This document shows positions 1 through 5,030 of a stretch of 5,030 nt of DNA, piece after piece. Under the pieces are notes generated by a model that searched no databases, was not told the origin of the DNA, and saw nothing but the letters and a program-made list of their open reading frames with translations. This DNA is from JBGTKH01 sp041744735. GTDB lineage: Bacteria; Planctomycetota; Planctomycetia; Pirellulales; Pirellulaceae. The first letter of the stretch is position 1. Each line of letters opens with the position of its first letter. The position numbers and the translations under genes are program-made. The stretch is from contig JBGTKH010000496.1 of the NCBI GenBank assembly GCA_041744735.1, positions 1 through 5,030 of the forward strand, in the 5' to 3' direction.

Positions 1-959
1 ATCTTGCTTTCAAACACCGCATCAATCTCTGTAGCGGCTTGCTGGGCCGTCCGCTGCGCCGCCAGTACCCGCGCGAGTTTGATCTGTAGGGCATTTTCTT
101 CTGCGAGCGTGGCTTGCTGCTCTTCTGCATCGGCGGCCTCATGTTGCGTTATTGAAGTCTGTGCTTCTATCCGTTTGGTGTTGCGCTGCGCCAGCAAATG
201 CGAAGCCGTCAGCCAAATCAGAATTGGTGCGCCCAGCGCCGCGCAGGCTGTTACCACAGCACGTAAGAAGTTGTGCAGCAACACGTTTTCCTGGCCAGCC
301 AGCATGCCGAGCGGTCGATCCACCGCGTGTACAATTGCCGGCCCGATCGCGGCCAGTCGGCGCAAAACCGACGGAGTCTTCGGGCGTGCTGGAATCGCAG
401 ACGAAATTGAGGTAGGTTCACGCGTCCCAAGCGCGATCTTAGATCTCGATGAAACAACCGACAATTGTGGCGCATTTTGAATCGGCCCTAATGGCGGTGC
501 CGGTGGTGGCGAAGAATTCGTGTCAACTTCGGCGACCGCAATTGGCGAGGGGACCGCATGGAAAGGCACTGGCGACACTTTTGCGTCCGGTGACACCACC
601 GCCGGTCGAATCGTTGGATTGTCGAACGTTACCGGCCTTGATGCGGCGATGTTCGGAACCGCACGCGGTTTCGCCGATTCGGATTGCCCGCGTAGCGTCT
701 GGTCATATTGCTGTTTCCTGTGTGCGTCCAAGAGGCACGCTTTGGCTGCACCCAGATCATTGAGGATATTCTTCGCCTGTTCGCCGTGCTCGCCCATCGC
801 GTAGCGGCGCACGTGGGCCATTTGCCGTTCGGCGGCGTCCCGAATGACTTCGGGGTCGTCCTCAAACATCTCGATCGCCAGCAGGCGATAGTGATGCGGC
901 GGCTGATGTTTGGGCGGAATTCCTAACCAGCGATGATATGGGTCGAAAACGTCTGACAT
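1..959 (-). CDS. Planctomycete J-domain-like membrane protein with coiled coil (3' end beyond window)
   Basis: The reading frame opens at ATG 959 and runs 319 codons to the left edge without a stop, so the C-terminus is missing. Residues 6-90 form a J-like helical module: YRLL at 24-27, DDPEVI at 34-39, a helix around 62-79, then RKQQYDQTL at 81-89 like the end of a J-domain. The HPD tripeptide between helices II and III is absent. The DPYHRWLGIPP opening is a pattern I associate with planctomycete proteins. Residues 91-198 are a Pro/Ala/Ser-rich linker (PPPAPP at 151-156). Residues 233-257 are one hydrophobic helix (nt 189-263). Residues 258-319 are Gln/Glu/Ala-rich and likely coiled coil. 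The start lies 21 nt after the Hsp70 stop, with only a weak AAGG before the ATG. It is probably a membrane-tethered partner or regulator of the neighbouring Hsp70; that role is inferred. Frame and start are well supported, function is not. Confidence 0.9.
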   Translation of the reverse strand, partial: MSDVFDPYHRWLGIPPKHQPPHHYRLLAIEMFEDDPEVIRDAAERQMAHVRRYAMGEHGEQAKNILNDLGAAKACLLDAHRKQQYDQTLRGQSESAKPRAVPNIAASRPVTFDNPTIRPAVVSPDAKVSPVPFHAVPSPIAVAEVDTNSSPPPAPPLGPIQNAPQLSVVSSRSKIALGTREPTSISSAIPARPKTPSVLRRLAAIGPAIVHAVDRPLGMLAGQENVLLHNFLRAVVTACAALGAPILIWLTASHLLAQRNTKRIEAQTSITQHEAADAEEQQATLAEENALQIKLARVLAAQRTAQQAATEIDAVFESK

Positions 960-980
960 AACCTTGTCCGAGTGGTTGAA

Positions 981-2963
981 TTATTCGATGCCTTTCTTTA
1001 GCTCTGCAATTTCTTTCAAAATCGGCTCCAGCCCAGCAAGTTTAACGCCAGCACTGCCGCAATCGCGGCCGAGGACGAGGAACGCGAATTCGGCCTGTGT
1101 GTTCGCCTGCTCGACGTGTGTCTTCGCTTGCGCGAGTTGCGAGCTAACGTGAACGGATTCGGCACCGCCGGCCGCCGACTGCTTGCGGATTTCGGCTTCT
1201 TTCAAGATGGTTCTTGCACTATTCAGCGAGGCGGCGGCCTCTTGGGCTGCTTGCTGGCTGCGTGACAACGACTTCGGCAATGCGACATTCGCAACGGCCT
1301 TGCCGATCTTCGTGTACAATGCGTCCAGCCTCCGCATTACGCTGCCGCGATCTTTCGGATCGACCAATGCGACGCTGTCACTCGGTGAGAATCCGCGTCC
1401 AGACGATGGCTCGCGTCCCGAGAGACGTGCCCGCCACGTCTCCAGATTTTCCAACGTGTGACTTCCGCCCCGTTGGAGTTCTACGTGGGCCGATTGTCGT
1501 GACTGCGGGATGCGCGCCGAAACGGAGATGCGGCCGTTGGACGCGTAACTGTACTCGACCTGTATCGCCGTTCCCTTGGGCAGGCCGGGCTCCAGGTCGC
1601 GCACCACGCATTCGCCAAGCGGGATACATTCCTCGGGGCGGTGGCTCTCGCCTTCGACGACCGACACCTTGACGCTTCGCTGGTCCGGCCGGGCCGTTTG
1701 AAAAGTGCGGACTGCACGACTCGGCAACGGAGAGTTTTTCGGGATCAGTACCACGTTCACACGCGTCTTCGTCTTGCCGTCCAAACCGACGACGCCCAAG
1801 CTGTGCGAGTTGACGTTAATCAACTGGCACTTGGAGACGGCCGAATCGCCGGCCTGTTGCATAAGCATTCCAGCATACAGCGCCGCTCCGTGGGCCACGG
1901 CTTCATCGGGCGATGCCGAACGATCGGGCTGTTTGCCGGTAACTCGCGCCAACATCTCGGCGACCATCGGCATGCGGCTTGAGCCGCCGACCAGCAGCAC
2001 ACGGTCAATCTTCGACCAATCCAGACCCGCCTCTTTCACAACCAGCGACGTCGTAGTTTCCGTTCGCTCCAGCAAATCGCGAGTCAGATCTTCGAACTGT
2101 TCACGTGTCACGTCCAGCCGCAGCCGAATTCCCGCGTGAAAGCAAACGACGTTCGCCTTGCTGCGTTCGGACAAGGTGTGTTTGAGTTGTTGCGCGTCGA
2201 GCCAAAGTTGCGCAGCGTCCTGCGGATCGCTGCGCGGGTCAACACCATGCGCCTCCCGGAACTTTTCGGCTAGATAGTCCACCAGCCGCTCGTCGAAGTC
2301 TTTGCCACCAAGCTGGACGTCGCCATCGGTGGCCAAGGCACGAAATTGCGTGCCGTTAATTTCCAGAATCGTGACATCAAACGTGCCGCCGCCCAAATCG
2401 TGAACCAGCACGCGCATTGGCCCCGCGTTGTGGCCTGCCGAAGAATCAGCGAAGAATCCATGCTGGAAACCATACGCCAACGCAGCCGCGGTCGGTTCGT
2501 TGATGATATCCAACACTTCCAGCCCGGCCAAACGTCCGGCATCTTGCGTCGCGCGACGCCGCGTCTCGTCGAAAAACGCCGGCACGGTGATCACAACTTG
2601 CCGAACCGGCCCCAATCGCCGCTCGGCGTCTTGCTTCAACCGTTCCAGGATGAACGCGCTCAGCACCTCAGGCGGCACTTCGATGCCGCGAACGTTGCGG
2701 CGAAAGCGAATTCCGCCCATGTCCCGCTTGAAGCAATCAGCGTACGCATCGGGGGCCACCACCGACGCTTTGGCCGCTTCTTTGCCGACGACAATGTCAC
2801 CTTCGTCAAACAGCACCGCGCTGGGTGTCAGCAGTTCTCCCGCTCCGTTGAGAATGGTCGCGGGACGCCCAGTGGAATCGAGGTACGCCACCACCGAATA
2901 CGTGGTACCAAGGTCGATTCCGACTGCCGGCTGATGCTTGTTCACGTCCGCATTGTGGTTCAT
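981..2963 (-). CDS. Hsp70-family molecular chaperone (DnaK-like)
   Basis: This is a complete 660-residue ATP-dependent chaperone, near DnaK's usual length of about 640. The nucleotide-binding domain spans about 1-378: phosphate-1 loop GIDLGTTYS (15-23), Lys79 matching DnaK K70, VITVPAFFDETRR (124-136) with the Pro128/Arg136 allosteric pair, IINEPTAAALAYG (153-165), phosphate-2 loop HDLGGGTFD (188-196), and adenosine motif LLVGGSSRMP (323-332). A substrate-binding beta domain follows (about 384-515; SHSLGVV, LIPKNSPLP, NGRISVSAR), then a helical lid (about 533-660). No EEVD-like tail is present. DnaK R167 aligns with Asp152, and the linker VLLLD aligns with CQLIN (379-383). The ATG at 2963 was chosen because the frame's earlier TTG at 3038 would overlap the upstream gene and add 25 unrelated residues. 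ATG 2963 sits 34 nt after the upstream stop, with no clear Shine-Dalgarno. It is probably cytoplasmic and a specialised paralogue rather than the housekeeping DnaK, since no grpE or dnaJ flanks it. Confidence 0.96.
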   Translation of the reverse strand: MNHNADVNKHQPAVGIDLGTTYSVVAYLDSTGRPATILNGAGELLTPSAVLFDEGDIVVGKEAAKASVVAPDAYADCFKRDMGGIRFRRNVRGIEVPPEVLSAFILERLKQDAERRLGPVRQVVITVPAFFDETRRRATQDAGRLAGLEVLDIINEPTAAALAYGFQHGFFADSSAGHNAGPMRVLVHDLGGGTFDVTILEINGTQFRALATDGDVQLGGKDFDERLVDYLAEKFREAHGVDPRSDPQDAAQLWLDAQQLKHTLSERSKANVVCFHAGIRLRLDVTREQFEDLTRDLLERTETTTSLVVKEAGLDWSKIDRVLLVGGSSRMPMVAEMLARVTGKQPDRSASPDEAVAHGAALYAGMLMQQAGDSAVSKCQLINVNSHSLGVVGLDGKTKTRVNVVLIPKNSPLPSRAVRTFQTARPDQRSVKVSVVEGESHRPEECIPLGECVVRDLEPGLPKGTAIQVEYSYASNGRISVSARIPQSRQSAHVELQRGGSHTLENLETWRARLSGREPSSGRGFSPSDSVALVDPKDRGSVMRRLDALYTKIGKAVANVALPKSLSRSQQAAQEAAASLNSARTILKEAEIRKQSAAGGAESVHVSSQLAQAKTHVEQANTQAEFAFLVLGRDCGSAGVKLAGLEPILKEIAELKKGIE

Positions 2964-2997
2964 GGCACGTCGAGCAACGTTAATTGAAACCAAATAA

Positions 2998-4275
2998 CTA
3001 CTGTCTGGTGTCGGACAAGTACTTAATCCCCCGCGCAAAATCGACGAACTGCTCGGCCAAGTCGCGTGGCGGTCGAGCCTTCAGCGCGTTCTCGAGGTCG
3101 TCCATCGTGCTGCGATATTGTTCGTGGAACAATTTCCCCTCTCGCTGCCGCAGCTCTGCCACGTTTTGCTCGTCGTATTCGACAGCGCGCTGCAGACTGT
3201 AAAGCTGAGAATAGTAGCTGACCAACTGCCGGTAGATCACTTCGTAGACGTATTCGCTGTTGCGGTCCGGCGGTGCAAAGCGCAGACCTTGATTGGACAT
3301 ATATGCCAGTAGCTCATCGATGGTTTCTCCCTCAAATTCGCGATCCGGTTCAACGTCGCTGATGTCGCTTGCGGCGACGAACCGAACGATGCCGACACGC
3401 AGCGACTTGATGAAACGGTCGGCCTCAAAGAATTGGTCATTCGTGGAACTCGTATGGGTTTCCTTTCGTTGGAAGTACGCCTTTCGATACCGCTCGAATG
3501 TCGAATGGATGGTATCGGCTGCATTGAACAACAATCGCTGAGTCTCGGGACGAACACGTTTCCCGTTGCGTAAATCCGCTACAGCCTGTTCCTTTGCCAG
3601 TTCTACGGCCTGCCGAAACGGTTCGTACGCGGCATCGGTCACTAGCAACGAAGGCCAGTTGAGCGGCAATGCTCCGTCGCGCTGGTTGCTGACAATCTTG
3701 CCACCGAGCAAACCGCGTTGGAACTGAATCTTTTGGCGGTGGTCGCGGGTCAAGGCTTTCGCGCCACTCAGACGAGAGAGAATATCTTGCTTCAACTCCA
3801 GTTCTTCTCGCAAGTTGTCCAACCGATCCAACTCACGTTTTGCATCCTCCTGTTCGGCAGCCGTCCCGGATAAAAACACACCTCGCAACTGTTCCTTCTT
3901 CGTCTCCAGGTAAAGCAACTCCTCGCGCAATTGCTCACGATACGACTGCTGGTTCAAGGCAGCACTGCCGCACAGGTCCAAAAAAAAGTTCAGGGCTCGG
4001 CCACTTGCAATGGCACCGCGGGTCTGATTGGAATACTGCAAGAAAATGTGCTTCCACTGATCGCTGATTCTCTCCGCCTCGCGTATCCTGTGGTCCAGCT
4101 TTTCGACAGGCGGCAGCAACCGGCGCTGGCGAGGTTCCCAATCAGCCAGCGCCCAGTTGCGAACGTTGTTCGTGTGTTCAATCTGCGCCCGTTCGACTTC
4201 GATCCGCTTACGTTCGTCTCCCGCCGCCTCCTTTTCCTTCTCGCTCAGACGCACGGCCTCTTCGATTAGTGACAA
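2998..4275 (-). CDS. Coiled-coil protein of unknown function, main body of an interrupted gene
   Basis: There are 425 codons from a TTG at 4275 to TAG at 2998-3000; I do not recognise the family. Residues 1-75 are charged and heptad-like. Residues 110-170 are a second Glu/Lys/Leu-rich coiled-coil stretch. Residues 184-355 look globular, with LNWPSLL (205-211), a helical stretch (217-270), LRVGIVRFVAASDISDV (292-308) and LLAYMSNQGLRFAPP (322-336). The C-terminus (340-425) is helical and Tyr-rich (YVYEVIYRQLVSYYSQLY). No enzyme motif is visible. The TTG has no Shine-Dalgarno, and the frame continues upstream for ten codons (RAKAEADRQR) to a TAA at 4306-4308. Beyond that it joins, in the same frame, a 61-residue piece with a good ribosome binding site. 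I therefore read this as the downstream part of one 497-codon gene broken by a nonsense codon, and the TTG as at best a weak restart. It could also be expressed by reinitiation or stop readthrough. It ends 34 nt before the Hsp70, so it is likely a partner of that chaperone. Confidence 0.85.
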   Translation of the reverse strand: MSLIEEAVRLSEKEKEAAGDERKRIEVERAQIEHTNNVRNWALADWEPRQRRLLPPVEKLDHRIREAERISDQWKHIFLQYSNQTRGAIASGRALNFFLDLCGSAALNQQSYREQLREELLYLETKKEQLRGVFLSGTAAEQEDAKRELDRLDNLREELELKQDILSRLSGAKALTRDHRQKIQFQRGLLGGKIVSNQRDGALPLNWPSLLVTDAAYEPFRQAVELAKEQAVADLRNGKRVRPETQRLLFNAADTIHSTFERYRKAYFQRKETHTSSTNDQFFEADRFIKSLRVGIVRFVAASDISDVEPDREFEGETIDELLAYMSNQGLRFAPPDRNSEYVYEVIYRQLVSYYSQLYSLQRAVEYDEQNVAELRQREGKLFHEQYRSTMDDLENALKARPPRDLAEQFVDFARGIKYLSDTRQ

Positions 4276-4287
4276 TCGTTGTCTGTC

Positions 4288-4317
4288 GGCTTCGGCCTTC
4301 GCGCGTTAGGCTTCGGC
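4288..4317 (-). repeat. Direct 9-bp repeat spaced by one heptad
   Basis: GCCGAAGCC occurs at 4317-4309 and again at 4296-4288, 21 nt apart, in the same codon phase (Ala-Glu-Ala each time). The TAA at 4306-4308 lies between the copies. This is a coiled-coil coding repeat rather than a mobile-element signature. Confidence 0.6.
4306..4308 (-). other. In-frame nonsense codon (TAA) splitting the coiled-coil gene
   Basis: Counting from ATG 4491, codon 62 is TAA. Codons on both sides encode one continuous heptad-like pattern: WEAEA before the stop and RAKAEADRQR after it. The flanking nine bases GCCGAAGCC recur exactly 21 nt (one heptad) later, as expected inside an uninterrupted coiled coil. One substitution from CAA, GAA or AAA would give this stop. 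It may be a real inactivating mutation, a programmed or leaky stop, or a sequencing error; the window cannot separate these. Confidence 0.75.
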
Positions 4318-4491
4318 TTCCCAGATCTTCCGAACTTCTACAACGAGATCGTTCGGCTCGCATCTGACGTCACGACTACCGCTCGTCCACGTGAAACCCA
4401 GTAACATTATTAACGCAACCGCATAACTTTTCGGCAAACGGAAACGGCACAGAAAGGATCGGCGATTCAGACGGCCGGCGGAATCGTTCAT
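4306..4491 (-). CDS. N-terminal membrane-anchor piece of the interrupted coiled-coil gene
   Basis: This is a 61-residue reading frame from ATG 4491 to an in-frame TAA. The N-terminus is strongly basic (RLNRRSFLCRFRLPK, 7-21). A hydrophobic core follows at 22-36 (SYAVALIMLLGFTWT), then a polar stretch, and from about 50 the start of a helix (VVEVRKIWEAEA). The hydrophobic stretch fits a signal anchor or signal peptide; no convincing AXA cleavage site is seen. The NRRSFL run resembles a twin-arginine motif, but more basic residues lie between it and the core. The start is well supported by GAGGTGA a few bases upstream, 20 nt after the protease-like gene ends. The frame is the same as that of the 425-codon ORF downstream, and the coiled-coil character continues across the stop, so this is probably the true start of that gene. 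A free-standing small membrane protein is the alternative, and I think it less likely. Confidence 0.7.
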   Translation of the reverse strand: MNDSAGRLNRRSFLCRFRLPKSYAVALIMLLGFTWTSGSRDVRCEPNDLVVEVRKIWEAEA

Positions 4492-4495
4492 GTTT

Positions 4496-4502
4496 TCACC
4501 TC
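4496..4502 (-). promoter_or_regulatory. Strong ribosome binding site for the coiled-coil gene
   Basis: On the minus strand GAGGTGA lies at 4502-4496, four bases before ATG 4491, and is a seven-base match to the anti-Shine-Dalgarno complement. It is the best such site in the window and fixes 4491 as a real start. The TTG at 4275 and the Hsp70 ATG lack a comparable site. Confidence 0.75.
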
Positions 4503-4511
4503 AATCGATCA

Positions 4512-4964
4512 TCATTCTAACGAACGTACAGTCTGCGTCACGAGACCAGAAAAATTGCCGGACAAAACAACATATCGTTTGCGTTCGCCGCCCGAACTCT
4601 GGTGCAGTAGTCCGACTACGCTTCCCGTGTTGTTGAAAACGGGTGCACCATCGAAACCATCGATTTCGTCCAAATCGAGCACCAACAGCGGCCAGTCATC
4701 GCCAGCGCGCGAGAATGCCTGCGTGTCCCGGACACGTGCTGCGCGAACAAGAAACGGCGGCGCAGTTAGCTTGTCGTAGGGCTTGATTGTTCCCTTTTCA
4801 CGATCACGCGGAATGGAATAACCTAAGATGGTCACCGGCGTCTCCGCCTGCAGACGCTCCAAATCTGCACCTGGAGCAACGTGACAAACGGGTGCATTCC
4901 CGTTTTGCGCACGCGATTTCCTGGGTTTTCTAGGGGTTTGTGTGGCTGGGCGTAGCGGGTTCAA
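4512..4964 (-). CDS. C-terminal half of a trypsin/HtrA-like protease fold, serine replaced, probably truncated
   Basis: The frame has 150 codons from a TTG at 4964 (no ATG is available) to TGA at 4512-4514. Residues 35-50 (DLERLQAETPVTILGY) resemble the segment before the second barrel of trypsin-like proteases, where a value/position phrase is followed by G-Y/F-P. Residues 93-123 (LLVLDLDEIDGFDGAPVF, then GSVVGLLHQSS) match the GxSGGPVF...G.VVGI region. Asp105 stands at the nucleophile Ser position and Ala107 replaces the second Gly, so the product should not be an active serine protease. The His and Asp of the triad lie in the first barrel, which is missing. In the same frame a TGA at 4974-4976 closes the sequence just upstream. 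Residues 1-27 are Arg/Lys/Pro-rich and do not look like a protease. The gene may be a pseudoprotease with a frameshifted or lost 5' half. The remaining 54 bases to the right edge give no clear continuation in any frame. It lies 20 nt before the coiled-coil gene, so it shares the operon. Confidence 0.65.
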   Translation of the reverse strand: MNPLRPATQTPRKPRKSRAQNGNAPVCHVAPGADLERLQAETPVTILGYSIPRDREKGTIKPYDKLTAPPFLVRAARVRDTQAFSRAGDDWPLLVLDLDEIDGFDGAPVFNNTGSVVGLLHQSSGGERKRYVVLSGNFSGLVTQTVRSLE

Positions 4965-5030
4965 GTTTGCCGCTCATCGCTTGGGGTGTCCAATGCCAGT
5001 CGGTGCGTCCGTCCCCGCGGTGATGGTGTC

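Larger units (their letters stand above)
1..4964 (-). other. Putative Hsp70-centred operon
   Basis: The coding regions run in one direction with gaps of 20 nt (protease-like to coiled-coil), 34 nt (coiled-coil to Hsp70) and 21 nt (Hsp70 to J-like protein). There is no stem-loop terminator or obvious promoter between them. The unit probably begins to the right of 5030 and continues left of position 1. Co-transcription is inferred from spacing alone. I see no heat-shock promoter or CIRCE-like inverted repeat, but the true promoter would lie outside the window. Confidence 0.65.

Noticed and set aside
4..480. Plus-strand ORF of 158 codons at the left edge
   Set aside because: The Ala/Ser/Cys-rich translation is typical of the reverse complement of a Gln/Glu/Ala coiled coil; the minus-strand frame there carries a clear domain order from ATG 959.
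629..865. Minus-strand 78-codon ORF inside the J-like gene
   Set aside because: It is another frame of the same region, and the J-like frame is continuous across it with recognisable motifs.
960..980. Terminator or regulatory hairpin between the Hsp70 and the J-like gene
   Set aside because: Only 21 bases, with no inverted repeat and no T-run; it is an ordinary operon gap.
1214..1672. Plus-strand 152-codon ORF opposite the Hsp70 C-terminal region
   Set aside because: Arg/Cys/Pro-rich translation without a domain; it is antisense to the substrate-binding domain.
2346..2987. Long plus-strand ORF (213 codons) antisense to the Hsp70 gene, and an overlapping 168-codon one at 2428-2934
   Set aside because: They lie wholly opposite the most conserved part of an unmistakable Hsp70, have low-complexity or Arg-rich translations, and match no family; they are shadows of the coding strand.
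2964..3038. Longer Hsp70 with a TTG start at 3038
   Set aside because: It would overlap the end of the upstream gene and add 25 residues before the usual Hsp70 start; ATG 2963 places GIDLGTTYS at residue 15, as expected.
4974..4976. TGA upstream of the protease half as a selenocysteine or readthrough codon
   Set aside because: The translation before it shows no protease similarity, and no SECIS-like hairpin was seen after it; a truncation or frameshift is simpler.

Overview
The window reads as a compact stretch of planctomycete chromosome, probably Pirellulales-like. The clearest sign is the N-terminus encoded leftward from position 959 (DPYHRWLGIPP, then a YRLL...DDPEVI pattern). I recognise this as the opening of a degenerate J-domain-like module that is expanded in planctomycetes. 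It is recognised from memory, not by a search. All convincing genes lie on the minus strand with 20-34 nt gaps, so they look like one operon transcribed from the right edge to the left edge. No RNA gene, insertion sequence, CRISPR array or convincing terminator was seen.

In transcription order: (1) 4964-4512 encodes the C-terminal half of a trypsin/HtrA-like protease fold. Its nucleophile motif reads GFDGAPVF, with Asp where the Ser should be, and its N-terminal half is not readable in the window. (2) 4491-2998 is a membrane-anchored coiled-coil gene with a good ribosome binding site at 4502-4496. An in-frame TAA at 4308-4306 splits it into a 61-residue anchor piece and a 425-codon remainder. 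(3) 2963-981 is a complete 660-residue Hsp70-family chaperone with intact ATPase motifs. The two sites that couple E. coli DnaK to J-proteins are altered (R167 equivalent is Asp, D393 equivalent is Asn). (4) 959-1, cut by the window edge, is a protein with an HPD-less J-like domain, a proline-rich linker, one membrane helix and a coiled coil.

Together the genes suggest an inner-membrane-associated Hsp70 module in which a J-like protein and a coiled-coil protein, each with a hydrophobic anchor, and a protease-fold protein serve a dedicated chaperone. That functional link is inference from gene order and domain content. The most notable points are the paired loss of canonical J/Hsp70 coupling residues on both partners, the nonsense codon inside an otherwise continuous heptad pattern, and the protease fold lacking its catalytic serine. 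The stop and the missing protease half may mean that the right part of the operon is decaying, or that the sequence contains errors.
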